A stretch of DNA of 64,000 nt from an uncultured Latescibacterota bacterium (GTDB taxonomy: Bacteria > Latescibacterota > UBA2968 > UBA8231). The translations under genes and the position numbers were made by a program. Positions 1 through 10,466 of this stretch are shown piece by piece (position 1 is the stretch's first letter; each line of letters starts with the position of its first letter). The notes below the pieces were generated by a model that saw only the letters and a list, made by a program, of their open reading frames with translations, ran no database searches and had not been told where the DNA came from. The stretch lies in the NCBI GenBank assembly GCA_958295495.1, contig OY282352.1, positions 1,240,001-1,304,000 of the forward strand. Reading direction: 5' to 3'.

Positions 1-684
1 TACCACCAAGCCGTACAGACCTATACGCACGGCCTAGAACAATTTCCCGACGACTCCGACCTCTACAACAGCTTGGGCGTGGCCTACCAGTACCTGGGCA
101 AATCCGATGAAGCCGAAGCGGCCTTCCTGCGAGCAGTAGAACTATTCCCAGATCACGCCAAACCTTGGCTCAATTTGGGAAAACTCTACCTGAATCAACG
201 ACGTTTGGAGCAAACGCGGTACGCCTTGGAGCAAAGCCTAAAACACGATCCCCGACCAGCCAATGCCCACCCGGCGTACCACAACCTAGGCTATGTCTTC
301 TTGTTCCAAAAAGACTTTCAACAATCTCGCCAAGCCTTTGAACGGGCGTTGCACAACAAAGAGAGTGCCCAGACCTATTACAGCCTCTCTCACGTCTTTG
401 CCAATCTGAGTCTGGCAGATGAACAAATACATGCCCTCGAACAAGCCGTCCGGGTCGAGCCCGACTTTGTCCCTGCTCAGCGGAACTTGGGCGTACTTTA
501 TATGCAACAGGGTTCTTACGAAGCAGCGGAAAGGTCCTTACTCCAAGTCATCAGATACGATGCCCAATCGATCACGGCCTATCGCAATTTAGGTGTCCTC
601 TACGAGAAAATGGGGCGAACGGAACAGGCCCGCCTAGCTCGTGCCCGGGCAGATCAACTACAGCGCTCAGGTGCGGCCTATTGA
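1..684 (+). CDS. TPR repeat protein, C-terminal part
   Basis: The reading frame is open from base 1 to a TGA at 682-684, so this is the 3' end of a gene whose start lies outside the window. It encodes about 227 residues made almost entirely of tetratricopeptide repeats. Alternating helices carry the usual pattern (for example NSLGVAYQYLGKSDEAEAAF, then NLGKLYLNQRRLEQ, NLGYVFLFQKDFQQSRQAF and NLGVLYEKMGRTEQA). TPR arrays are protein-interaction scaffolds. No enzymatic domain is visible in this part. The next gene lies on the opposite strand 21 bases away, so the two are convergent. The partner proteins cannot be told from the sequence. Confidence 0.85.
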   Translation, partial: YHQAVQTYTHGLEQFPDDSDLYNSLGVAYQYLGKSDEAEAAFLRAVELFPDHAKPWLNLGKLYLNQRRLEQTRYALEQSLKHDPRPANAHPAYHNLGYVFLFQKDFQQSRQAFERALHNKESAQTYYSLSHVFANLSLADEQIHALEQAVRVEPDFVPAQRNLGVLYMQQGSYEAAERSLLQVIRYDAQSITAYRNLGVLYEKMGRTEQARLARARADQLQRSGAAY

Positions 685-705
685 CTTGGCTTGGCAACGC
701 CCATT

Positions 706-2003
706 TCAAAAGCGGATAGTAAAACGGGTCGGCTCGTCCGCCGGGCTTTCTAAAGAAAAGGCAAAGCCGTGCCGGCTCAAAATCTCTTGGACCAAGGTCA
801 GGCCGAGGCCGCGCCGGTTTTCCTTGGTGCTAAAAAACGGCGTGAACAGGCTCTCGGCCACTTCCGGGTCAATCCCCGTGCCCGTATCCTCGACCACGGC
901 AAAAGGCCGGTCTTGGAGCTTTCCTAGGCGAATGGTTATCCTGCCGTTTTCGCCAATGGCCTCCACCGCATTTTTCAGGATATTGACAAACGCCTGCTCC
1001 ATCTGGTTTTCGTCCATGGCGATGCGTTTCAGGTCCGCCTGAATATCCCAGTCCCACTCGATGTTGCGGCGCTCGCACTCGGCGCGCATTAGCAGGGCGA
1101 TGTCGCGCAACAGGGCTTCTATATCCACGGGCTGCAAGTGCGGTGCCGGTAGCTTGACCACCTCGGCAAAGCTGCGCATAAAGGCGCTGAGATGATCGAT
1201 GCGGTCAATGGCCACTTGCAGGGCGTTTTCAAAATCGCCGCGGTCGGCCTCCCGCAATTGTCCCTTGTAGTTGAGGCAGGAGTGCAGCAGGGAATGGACC
1301 GCCCCGGTTGAATTGTTCACCTCGTGTGCCAACAGGCGGATGACTTTTTCGTAGGCCGCCTTCTCCGACAGACGCAATTCCTCGGTCAATTCCTCCATGA
1401 GGATAAAGCTGCGCGGGAATCCCCGGTCCAAAAACTGCGCCTTGTGGCAGCGCACCCGCTGCCCTTGCAGCGGCAACACCTGCGACTCGCCGACGGCCAA
1501 GTCGTGCAGAGCGCGGGCAAATGCCGTTCCCAACTCGCCCAATGGCCGGCCGAGCGCCGCGCTTTCGGCCGGCCCCAACAGGCGGCTAGCACTGGGATTG
1601 ACTAGGGCAACTTTGTCGTCGAAGTCGAGGGTGATAATGCCCGATGGCGAGGCCGTCAGGATCTTGTCCATGAAGTAGTGCTGTTCCTGCAGCCGCGTGC
1701 GCTCTTCGCGCAATTGGTCGATCATGCGGTTGTACACGCGCACGAGCTGATCCATTTCCGGCTGGCCCACTTCGACGAACTTGCTGGTGAAATCGCGCTC
1801 GCCGATGAGTTCGGCACCCGTGCGGATCAGCTCGAGCGGCACCCAAAAATGCTGGATCAAGCGCACGCCTATCGCAAAAGACAGGACGAAGAATGCTTCA
1901 ATCCCCAATAGCCAAGGCTTTTCCTCGCGCAATAGGTACCCAGCAAGCCCCGCGAATACGAGGTGGATACCGATCAGATAGAAGATGAGTTTGGAGCGCA
2001 GGC

Positions 2004-2007
<4 letters not shown>
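706..2007 (-). CDS. NtrY/NtrB-type sensor histidine kinase
   Basis: Membrane sensor kinase of 433 residues that should phosphorylate the NtrC-type regulator encoded just upstream. Two membrane segments at about residues 7-25 and 33-50 are followed by a HAMP-like linker and a PAS-like domain (about 110-200). The phosphoacceptor motif LLAHEVNNS is near residue 235. The C-terminal ATPase domain has the N box (NILKNAVEAIGENG), the G1 box (EDTGTGID) and the G2 region (RRGLGLTLVQEIL). The periplasmic loop is very short, so the signal is probably sensed in the membrane or through a partner. The start overlaps the regulator stop by 4 bases, which implies translational coupling. It is the last gene of the efflux regulon. 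Confidence 0.93.
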
Positions 2008-3374
<1,367 letters not shown>

Positions 3375-3509
3375 CGCCTAATCCTCTCGGTGCGACGTTG
3401 TATTTCATTCGCGGCGCAGGGCCGCGGCCAGCCCAAGCGTCTGGTGAAATTCATCCGAAACATCGCCAGTAGCAACATGTTGTCTGCCGACAGCACAGGA
3501 TTACATCCC

Positions 3510-5966
3510 TTACAGTACCCCAAAATCAAAGCGCGCCAAGCTCAGCCCCGCGCTCCAGCCGGGCCGATCCAAACGCCGAGTGATATCGAGGCGCAGCAGA
3601 TGGTACAGCATGAGCGAGACCCCCACCTCATGGCGGAAACCCTCCTCGTAGCGCGGGTCGTATCCTAGGGCGGCCCGCCGCTTAGGGTCAATCCACGTCC
3701 GCCCCGAAGCCCCATGTACCACCAGCCCCGTGCCCCGCATGGCCCAACCCCATAGCCCCAACAGCTCAAAGGGCGTGGTCTTGAAGTTGTGCTCCCAGTA
3801 CAGGGCCGCGTAGTGATCCCCCTCGTAGGGATGGCCGCGCACCGTGCGGAAAGCACCAAAAGGAGAGAAAAAGCCCATGCTGGCCTCCAAGGATCCGAAG
3901 CGCTGCACTGGCACATCGCCGATTGAGTGTCCCGCCACCAGCCGTACATCGAGCGCGTTGGGCGCGACGCGGCGCTTGAGGAAGGTATTGAAATGGCCGT
4001 CCAAGGCGAGGTGCAAGCGGGTAAAGGAAAAGTCGCTGCCCAGCCCGGTGCTGCTGTGCTCCACTCCCACTTCGACCCGCTGATTGGCCGTCAAGCCGAA
4101 TGGCTGGTACGGCCCGCCCCATCTGAAGCTCGCCTCCACCGAGCGCAGCCGACCGGCCTCAATGGCCGGATTGGGCCGTGGCCTCCAGTTCCGATTCAAC
4201 AGGCTGAAAGCGGTCGTCTCCTGTAGAGAAGAATGCGCCTCGTGGTTAAAGCCCACTTGCCAGCCGACCTGACCCGGCAGAGATAAATGAAGTTGAGCCC
4301 GCAACCTTTCGTTCCAGTAATAATCGAAATAGTCGTCCAAGCCCAGCAGGAACTGGCCGCTGTTGAGCAAAAGGGAATAGCTGTCCGAAGGAGTGCGCGG
4401 CACCGGCCCTCTCCCATACTCCAGAACCACCCCGCCCGCGGTCTGCTGCCACCCGACCCGACCCCGGTAAGACCAGCGCTTCAGACCAACGTTGTACCCA
4501 GCAGCGGCACCGGCCTCTAGGCCGCTGACCAAACCTCGGTTTCCCTCCAGCCCCAGATGCGCCCCGCCCACCCGGTCGTACTGCAAAGCGGGCTTCAGAT
4601 TGACCGATCCCCAGCGCGACGACTCCGCCCGATCCTCTGCCTGCTCTACTTCCTCCCGCACCTCTGCCTGCTCTACTTCCTCCCGCACCAATAAACGGGC
4701 GAGAAACCCCGTAGGCTGAAAGGCTTGTTCGAAGCGCATGGTGCTGTCGATGGTCGCATAAGCGGCCTGTTCCCGCGCCGATAGGGGCACTTTGTCGGCC
4801 AGCCGGGCAAAGGAACTGTCTTGGACCACGGCCAGTGAATCGACCCGCAGAACCTCCTCGCTGGCGTAGAGCGAGTCGGGCAGGTCAACATTGACTTGGT
4901 AATCGTCCAGCCGCGTCACCACATTGTATTTGATCGCCGGGAAGTGCAGCCCCACCATGCTGATTTTTATTGCCATAGAAGCCCGATAATCAACCGGCAG
5001 CCACACTCCTCCGGCAAAGCCGCGGAACTGTTGTTGGTAGGCGAAATCCATCTGCTCGATCAGGGGCAGGGGAATGGCCGAGATCGCGGTCGCCCGGCTG
5101 GGTGCCAGCTCTACTTCGAGCAAGCCGAAATCCTCGTCCAATACTGCGACGCGGCCGACAAAAGCGGCTTGCAATTTATTCTTTGGCTCGACCGAAATAT
5201 CGAATACCACCTTATCATCCAAATAGCGCTGGCCGATCAAACGGAAGTGGTAATGCTCGAGGGCGTCGGGATGGGTCGGCCCGATCAGGGTGTGGCCGAT
5301 AAAGGGGATATCGTCGTCGTAGAAATTAGTAAACCCCTCCAAGGCCGAGGTATATGCTTCGTGAGAATCCAAGTTTCGGGTAATGCGCCTCGACTTGACC
5401 ACTTCGCGCAACCCCTGCTCCCGCTCCCAGTAAATCTCCGAGGCCAATTCGCCGATCGCGACGATGCCTTCCTCGTTTTCCAAAACCCGCCGGGTATAGG
5501 CTTGTGCCCGATAGCCGGTCAGGCCGGGCCGCCACGCTTGTTTGCGGCGCATGACTTGGCGCATAATGTCCTCGGCTGAGTTTTCGGCAGTCACCACTAT
5601 GGGATCGAACTGAAAGGGCACCGGCGTCAAGGCGAAATTGACCCGTTCCGCAGGGGCCGTCAAAACGCTGGCGTCCCCGATTCCGCGGACGGACTGCTCT
5701 TGGGAGGCATACCCGATATAACTTACCTTCAACGTCACCGGTAGCTGCTGCACCTCGAGCAAGTACTCGCCCTCGTCGTTGGCTATGGTCCCGCTATAGG
5801 TGCCGGCTAGCTGGACGGTAGCCGCTGGTAGGGGCTGCCCGGTGGCCGCGTCGCGGACGGTGCCGCGCACCAACCACGGCTGGGCATGGACTGCGGGGGC
5901 GGTCCACAAGGCAGCCAAAATGGCCATCGTCAAAAGCCAATCTGCGTTCTCTTTTTTGCCGTCCAT
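3510..5966 (-). CDS. Carboxypeptidase-regulatory domain / DUF5686-like outer-membrane protein
   Basis: The protein has about 818 residues and is exported. ATG at 5966 is preferred over the upstream in-frame start because GGAGGAG lies just ahead of it and a signal peptide follows at once (hydrophobic run ending AVHAQP). After the signal comes a CarboxypepD_reg-like beta-sandwich (GTVRDAATGQPLPAATVQLAG, about residues 30-110). A long middle section and a C-terminal half rich in alternating beta strands, typical of an outer-membrane barrel, follow. This architecture matches DUF5686/CarboxypepD_reg-like proteins of Bacteroidota and relatives; their function is unknown. The middle carries a duplicated REEVEQAE unit. 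Its position between a redoxin and the two-component genes suggests an envelope role in the efflux regulon. Confidence 0.75.
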   Translation of the reverse strand: MDGKKENADWLLTMAILAALWTAPAVHAQPWLVRGTVRDAATGQPLPAATVQLAGTYSGTIANDEGEYLLEVQQLPVTLKVSYIGYASQEQSVRGIGDASVLTAPAERVNFALTPVPFQFDPIVVTAENSAEDIMRQVMRRKQAWRPGLTGYRAQAYTRRVLENEEGIVAIGELASEIYWEREQGLREVVKSRRITRNLDSHEAYTSALEGFTNFYDDDIPFIGHTLIGPTHPDALEHYHFRLIGQRYLDDKVVFDISVEPKNKLQAAFVGRVAVLDEDFGLLEVELAPSRATAISAIPLPLIEQMDFAYQQQFRGFAGGVWLPVDYRASMAIKISMVGLHFPAIKYNVVTRLDDYQVNVDLPDSLYASEEVLRVDSLAVVQDSSFARLADKVPLSAREQAAYATIDSTMRFEQAFQPTGFLARLLVREEVEQAEVREEVEQAEDRAESSRWGSVNLKPALQYDRVGGAHLGLEGNRGLVSGLEAGAAAGYNVGLKRWSYRGRVGWQQTAGGVVLEYGRGPVPRTPSDSYSLLLNSGQFLLGLDDYFDYYWNERLRAQLHLSLPGQVGWQVGFNHEAHSSLQETTAFSLLNRNWRPRPNPAIEAGRLRSVEASFRWGGPYQPFGLTANQRVEVGVEHSSTGLGSDFSFTRLHLALDGHFNTFLKRRVAPNALDVRLVAGHSIGDVPVQRFGSLEASMGFFSPFGAFRTVRGHPYEGDHYAALYWEHNFKTTPFELLGLWGWAMRGTGLVVHGASGRTWIDPKRRAALGYDPRYEEGFRHEVGVSLMLYHLLRLDITRRLDRPGWSAGLSLARFDFGVL
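4634..4687. repeat. 27-bp perfect tandem duplication inside the DUF5686-like gene
   Basis: Two exact 27-base copies (4634-4660 and 4661-4687) lie head to tail. They encode REEVEQAE-V/D twice in the hinge between the middle region and the barrel. The length is a multiple of three, so the frame is kept. It looks like a recent slippage event in a charged linker. Confidence 0.9.
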
Positions 5967-6087
5967 AACATCCCAACTCCTCCGTGGTGCAGCGTTTCGA
6001 GCGACTATGCTGGCGGTCCGACGCGATACCAGCGGAAGTATATCCGAAACGGGTCGTTCAGGCGAATGCTGCACCGCAATGGAATGC

Positions 6088-7305
6088 TCAAAGTTTGCTC
6101 AACAGCGAGCCGATAACCGCGTCAATCCTGTCAGTGGTATCAGGGCTGTAACCATGGACATCGTAGGCGACTTTGCCATCGCCGTCTATGATCAGATGAC
6201 GCGGATAAACTTGGCCGAAAATATGCACGGCCTCGTCATTCGCCACGGCGATGTCATAGGTGAAGGGATGCTTCTTCAGGAACGGCGTCAACTCCGCCAT
6301 TTCATTGTCGGCGATGGCGAGAAACTCGACGTCGCGGTCCGCGTATTTCTCGACTAGTTCGCTGAGTTCGGGAATCTCCGTGATGCAGGGCGGACAGAAG
6401 GTTTGCCACCAGTTGATGACCACGGGCTTGCCGCGCAGCACCGTCAGGTCAATAGTGGTGCTGTCGAGCCGAGTAACGGTGACGCTCGGCATCTCGAATC
6501 CCACGGCGAGGGCTACCGTTTGATCGCTGGGCTCGATCACCAACTGATCCCCCGTCGCCGACATGTGGGCCAGTTTGTAGGCCTGACCATCGATCAAGAA
6601 GGGTTCGTTGACTCCGAAAACTTCGTCCTCTAGCACTTCGGTTTGGCCGTATAGACTAGTCAGGAATGCGCCGTCCCCGTCGCGGTCAATCATGAACTGA
6701 TGTAAAGTCATTCCAAGTGAGTCAGGGGGTAGGGTATAGGTTCCAAACCTCGGATCCCTCACTAAGGCTATGGCATAGTGCTGGCCGCCAATGTCGGCCT
6801 CGCCCAGCCGCAGTTCGAGATTGCGGTGCAGCACGGCATTATATTTTTCCTGATTGATCAAGAGTTCGACCTTGAACTCAGGTGCTTGGCCAGCCGCGGG
6901 CACGGTCAGCTCAGCGTACAGAGCTTCATCTCGAATGCGGTCAAAAAAATCGCTAGTGAGCTGGAGTTGCTGTGCGGTGGAATCGGCAACGGCGAAGGCA
7001 ATGTCCTGTCCGTCGCCATCCTGTCCCACAATGACAATCGGCTCAGCCGGCGAATCTTCAAACGACAGGCGGGCGTACAGGGGCTCGTGGATGTCTAGCC
7101 CGGCAACCGCTTGGATCTCGGGCAGTCCTTCCACCAACTGCGGGCCGCCCAAGGCACGCATCAGACCAGGCTGGAAGAGATGCTCTACGGAATCCTCGCG
7201 CGCGGATTCCATTTTCACCGCGATGCTCTCCGCGCCAGCTATTCCACAACTGAACGCAGTGGCGACGAGGGCGATGATGGTGATGGCAGAGTTGATCGGC
7301 TTCAT
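6088..7305 (-). CDS. TlpA-like thioredoxin-fold protein
   Basis: Exported protein of 405 residues. An N-terminal signal peptide (hydrophobic residues about 7-24, ending SCGIAGA) may be a lipobox-like or a plain Sec signal. About 250 residues without a recognised domain follow. The C-terminal 130 residues are a TlpA/AhpC-type redoxin with the disulfide motif WQTFCPPC near residue 300 and the cis-Pro region YPRHLIIDGDG. The family moves electrons to, or reduces, disulfides in the periplasm. The gene sits downstream of the ABC permeases with a 64-base gap and ahead of the DUF5686-like gene. It may therefore maintain thiols of the envelope components of this regulon (inference). Confidence 0.85.
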   Translation of the reverse strand: MKPINSAITIIALVATAFSCGIAGAESIAVKMESAREDSVEHLFQPGLMRALGGPQLVEGLPEIQAVAGLDIHEPLYARLSFEDSPAEPIVIVGQDGDGQDIAFAVADSTAQQLQLTSDFFDRIRDEALYAELTVPAAGQAPEFKVELLINQEKYNAVLHRNLELRLGEADIGGQHYAIALVRDPRFGTYTLPPDSLGMTLHQFMIDRDGDGAFLTSLYGQTEVLEDEVFGVNEPFLIDGQAYKLAHMSATGDQLVIEPSDQTVALAVGFEMPSVTVTRLDSTTIDLTVLRGKPVVINWWQTFCPPCITEIPELSELVEKYADRDVEFLAIADNEMAELTPFLKKHPFTYDIAVANDEAVHIFGQVYPRHLIIDGDGKVAYDVHGYSPDTTDRIDAVIGSLLSKL

Positions 7306-7369
7306 GGTATCCTCCTAGGGAATGTGTGGAGTGCGTTTGGGTTTGTTTGGGCTTCGGCCCCATTCCGAC

Positions 7370-8536
7370 TCATTCGTGGTGCAGGGCCTCGACCGGCTGT
7401 ATCCGGCAGGCCAACCGCCCCGGGTACAGACTGCACACGACCACGAGGCCGTAAATCACTAAAGCCGCAAAGGCCAGACTGAGCGCGTAGATCCCGCTGG
7501 TGTACTTGAGCAGTTCCAGCAGCGGGAATTGCACGATGACCAGCAGACCAGCGATTACGCCGATGCTGGCGACCACCAGCATCTCGCCCGTCAATTGCGC
7601 GTAGATACTGGCCGCAGACCCACCCAAGGCCCTTCTCAGGCCGATCTCCTCAATTCTCAGCGTCGTCCGCTGCCACAGCACGCCGCTCAACGACAGCGCC
7701 ACCATGCCTAGCACCAACACCGAGACCACCCCAGCGGCGAACAGGGGTATTAGGCTCAACTTGAACGACGCGGCGCGATCTTCCTCTAAGGTCGTGATTT
7801 CGGCTCGGTATCCCGGAGCCATGGCCTCGAGCCGTCTGTCGATTTGCTCTTGGGCCGCCAGCGGCGTACCGGGGCGCACTTTGACCAAAAAATGGACATA
7901 GGCATCGTCTTCCAAGCGAGCTAATACAAAGAAATCGGGATCGGAAAACTCCCCGCGGCGACGATAGTCGGAGACCACCCCAACGACCCGCGCGTTACCT
8001 TTACCCCCCTTCCATTCGATCTGCTGGCCGATGGGATCTTCACGGCCAAAGAGCGCCTCACTAAGCGGCTGGGTTATCACAAGCGGCTCCCAGTCTAGGA
8101 CCGCGTCCTCCTCGCTGAACCACCGCCCGCTGACCAAGTCGAGGTCGAACACCTCGTGGAACTCATCCGAAAAAGCACCATAGTCAGCCGGTTGTTCGTC
8201 TATGGTGGAAATGCTCCGAGAGCTACCATAGGGGATTGCTGAGCCGCTCACCGAGGCGACCGACTCAATCCAGTCGAAAGACTCTAGGGCCTGATAGACC
8301 TGTCTGCGGCTGGGTGCTTCCACCTCGCCGGCCGACGGCAGTTCCCGGTCCCGCAAGAAGTCCACGACCCATCTATTTTCGTAGGAAAATCCGAGAGGCC
8401 GCCGGTAATTGCTGGCTTTATCTACGGCGATGGAAGCCGTAATAAAGACGATCAAAAAAGAAATGAAGATCTGGAAGGCGGTTAGCGCATTCGCCCTTTT
8501 GCGGTTCCAGACTAGTTTGCACAGATGGCGTATCAT
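7370..8536 (-). CDS. MacB/FtsX-type ABC transporter permease
   Basis: Permease of about 388 residues. The start at 8536 (MIRHLCKLVW) forms an ATGA overlap with the stop of the preceding permease and is preferred over an in-frame codon 51 bases upstream. It has one N-terminal membrane helix (about 18-38), a MacB-like periplasmic domain of about 220 residues, and three C-terminal helices with the FtsX signature region (RTTLRIEEIGLRRALGGS). It works with its twin at 8533-9777 and the ATPase at 9790-10455. Transporters of this family do not carry substrates through the membrane but transmit force to periplasmic partners. The substrate is unknown. Confidence 0.9.
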   Translation of the reverse strand: MIRHLCKLVWNRKRANALTAFQIFISFLIVFITASIAVDKASNYRRPLGFSYENRWVVDFLRDRELPSAGEVEAPSRRQVYQALESFDWIESVASVSGSAIPYGSSRSISTIDEQPADYGAFSDEFHEVFDLDLVSGRWFSEEDAVLDWEPLVITQPLSEALFGREDPIGQQIEWKGGKGNARVVGVVSDYRRRGEFSDPDFFVLARLEDDAYVHFLVKVRPGTPLAAQEQIDRRLEAMAPGYRAEITTLEEDRAASFKLSLIPLFAAGVVSVLVLGMVALSLSGVLWQRTTLRIEEIGLRRALGGSAASIYAQLTGEMLVVASIGVIAGLLVIVQFPLLELLKYTSGIYALSLAFAALVIYGLVVVCSLYPGRLACRIQPVEALHHE

Positions 8537-9777
8537 TGCTTCCTCCTTCTGAGGGCCTCTACGATATGCAGGCGCGACATTTTCCAAGCCGGGTACGCGC
8601 CGGAAATCAGACCGAAGGCCAGAGTCATCACCAAGCCGTAGAAAAAGATGCGATGGTTCAGGTGGAATTCGGCGTATGGCACAATGTCGCTGGCACCGAG
8701 CACTTGCAGGACGAGAAAAGTAAGAACCAGCCCGAGGGCACCGCCCCAGAGCGTGAGAATCACGTTCTCCACCACGAACTGACCCACCAAGGTGAGCGAA
8801 GACCCGCCGAATGCCTTGCGTACCCCAATCTCAGAAGCGCGCTCCAAGATGCGGGTGGTGTTGATGTTGACCAAGCTGACCACTGGCAGGAGCATGAAGA
8901 GCAAGCTGAGCAGCAGGATCACCCCATCGGTATCACTGAAGCGCCTGAACATGAACATCAGACGCGCAGCCTCTTCTAACAGCGTCTCAGGGCCACCGAT
9001 GAGGCGGTTGACATTGTCGGAATCGGGATATTCGACCCGGGTGAGTACCTCGGCGAATTCCTCTTTGATAAGCGGTATTGCGTCCGCATTGCGCGCCAAG
9101 ATCAGCGCCTGAGAGTGGCCGAATATCGAATCGTAGCGTAGGTACTCGTCCGTTCCGTGGGCGCTGACGGGCATCCAGATATCGGCAAAGGACGCCAAGC
9201 GAAATGCCGGCACGTTGGGCACGACCCCTACCACTCGGAACGGTCGTCCCTTGAATTCGATGTACTTCCCCACCGCCCGTTCTCCCCCGAAAAAGACCCG
9301 GCGCGTCTCCTCGTTGATCACGACCACCCGTTGGGCCTCCTCTACCTCCTTTGCGGTATAGGGGCGGCCTTCGAGGAAGTCGAATTCGAGGATCTCCCAA
9401 AAAGCCCCGTCCGTGTACTTGTAGGCGGTTTCGATCTTCACGCCCTTGCGATACGTTACTTCCGAGGCCCAGAAACCAAGGGAAATGGACACCTTTTCGG
9501 CTTGGGTTAGTGGAGACACATACCGCTTCAAAAAGGCGTAGCTAGGTGACTGGATCCTCTTGCTGTCTTCTTCTGTGTGTTCTCCTGTGAGCATCTTCAG
9601 GACGAGCGTGCGATCCGCTCGGGTCTCCGGCGGGAAGGAGCCAAAGACGTGGTCGAACAAGGCCGCCGCGACCATGAGCACCATGAGCGTGAAGCTGATG
9701 GTAAAGAGGCTGATGCAGGTAAAGACCTTGCGCCGCAACAGGACCTTGAGGGCCATTTTGATATAGTTCTTCAGCAT
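8533..9777 (-). CDS. MacB/FtsX-type ABC transporter permease
   Basis: Permease of 414 residues with the MacB layout. An N-terminal helix (about 18-40) is followed by a periplasmic core (VEEAQRVVVINEETRRVFFG, then VVGVVPNVP) and three C-terminal helices. The FtsX-type coupling motif is ILERASEIGVRKAFGGSS. It is only 12 bases downstream of the ATPase gene and overlaps the next permease by 4 bases, so the two probably form a heterodimer. Typical homologues are about 400 residues, so this is full length. Confidence 0.92.
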   Translation of the reverse strand: MLKNYIKMALKVLLRRKVFTCISLFTISFTLMVLMVAAALFDHVFGSFPPETRADRTLVLKMLTGEHTEEDSKRIQSPSYAFLKRYVSPLTQAEKVSISLGFWASEVTYRKGVKIETAYKYTDGAFWEILEFDFLEGRPYTAKEVEEAQRVVVINEETRRVFFGGERAVGKYIEFKGRPFRVVGVVPNVPAFRLASFADIWMPVSAHGTDEYLRYDSIFGHSQALILARNADAIPLIKEEFAEVLTRVEYPDSDNVNRLIGGPETLLEEAARLMFMFRRFSDTDGVILLLSLLFMLLPVVSLVNINTTRILERASEIGVRKAFGGSSLTLVGQFVVENVILTLWGGALGLVLTFLVLQVLGASDIVPYAEFHLNHRIFFYGLVMTLAFGLISGAYPAWKMSRLHIVEALRRRKQ

Positions 9778-9789
9778 CTCGTCCTCCTT

Positions 9790-10455
9790 TCACTGGACCT
9801 GACGCCCGTCGAAGAGCCGCACCGTGCGCCCGGTGTGGTCGGCCAAGCGCTGGTCGTGCGTCACCATGACGATGGTGGTGCCCTCTTCGTTGAGCTGCTG
9901 CATGATGCCCATGATTTCGTCGCCCATCTGGCTGTCCAAATTTCCGGTAGGCTCGTCGGCCAGCAGGATGTGCGGCTGGGCGACGATGGCCCGAGCCACG
10001 GCCACGCGCTGCTGCTGCCCGCCCGACAGTTGCGACGGAAAGTGCCGCACCCGCGAACTCAGCCCCACCCGATTCAGTGCTTTCAGCGCCATCGCCCGCC
10101 GCTCCTTGCCCGACAGCCCACGGCGATAGAGCAGGGGAATCTCCACGTTATCGACCACGTTCAAATCGGCGATTAGGTGGAAGCTCTGGAAGATGAAGCC
10201 GACCTCCTCGTTGCGGATGCGCGCCAAGTAGCGGTCGGCGTAGGAATTGATGGGACGCCCGTTCAGGCTCAGGTCGCCAGCAGTAGGCTCGTCGAGCAGG
10301 CCGATGACGTTGAGCAGGGTGCTCTTGCCCGAGCCGGACGGCCCCATCACCGAGATGAACTCCCCCTCGTCAACGGCGAAGTTGATATTGCTCAAGGCCA
10401 CGGTCTCAACTTGCTCGGTGCGGTACACCTTTTCGATGCTCTCGAGTTTAATCAT
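9790..10455 (-). CDS. LolD/MacB-type ABC transporter ATPase
   Basis: Stand-alone nucleotide-binding subunit of 221 residues. Walker A is GPSGSGKST (residues 38-46), the signature is LSGGQQQRVAVARA, Walker B is ILLADEPTGNLD and the switch His lies in MVTHD. The D-loop NLDSQMGDEIM is typical of the LolD/MacB/FtsE class, which powers tripartite efflux or lipoprotein extraction. It lies between the adaptor and permease genes with gaps of 11 and 12 bases, so the four are one operon. Confidence 0.96.
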   Translation of the reverse strand: MIKLESIEKVYRTEQVETVALSNINFAVDEGEFISVMGPSGSGKSTLLNVIGLLDEPTAGDLSLNGRPINSYADRYLARIRNEEVGFIFQSFHLIADLNVVDNVEIPLLYRRGLSGKERRAMALKALNRVGLSSRVRHFPSQLSGGQQQRVAVARAIVAQPHILLADEPTGNLDSQMGDEIMGIMQQLNEEGTTIVMVTHDQRLADHTGRTVRLFDGRQVQ

Positions 10456-10466
10456 GGCAGTCTCCT

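Noticed and set aside
8688..8708. TGGCACCGAGCACTTGCA as a sigma-54 promoter
   Set aside because: The spacing between TGGCAC and TTGCA is seven bases instead of five, and it is inside a permease gene in the wrong orientation.
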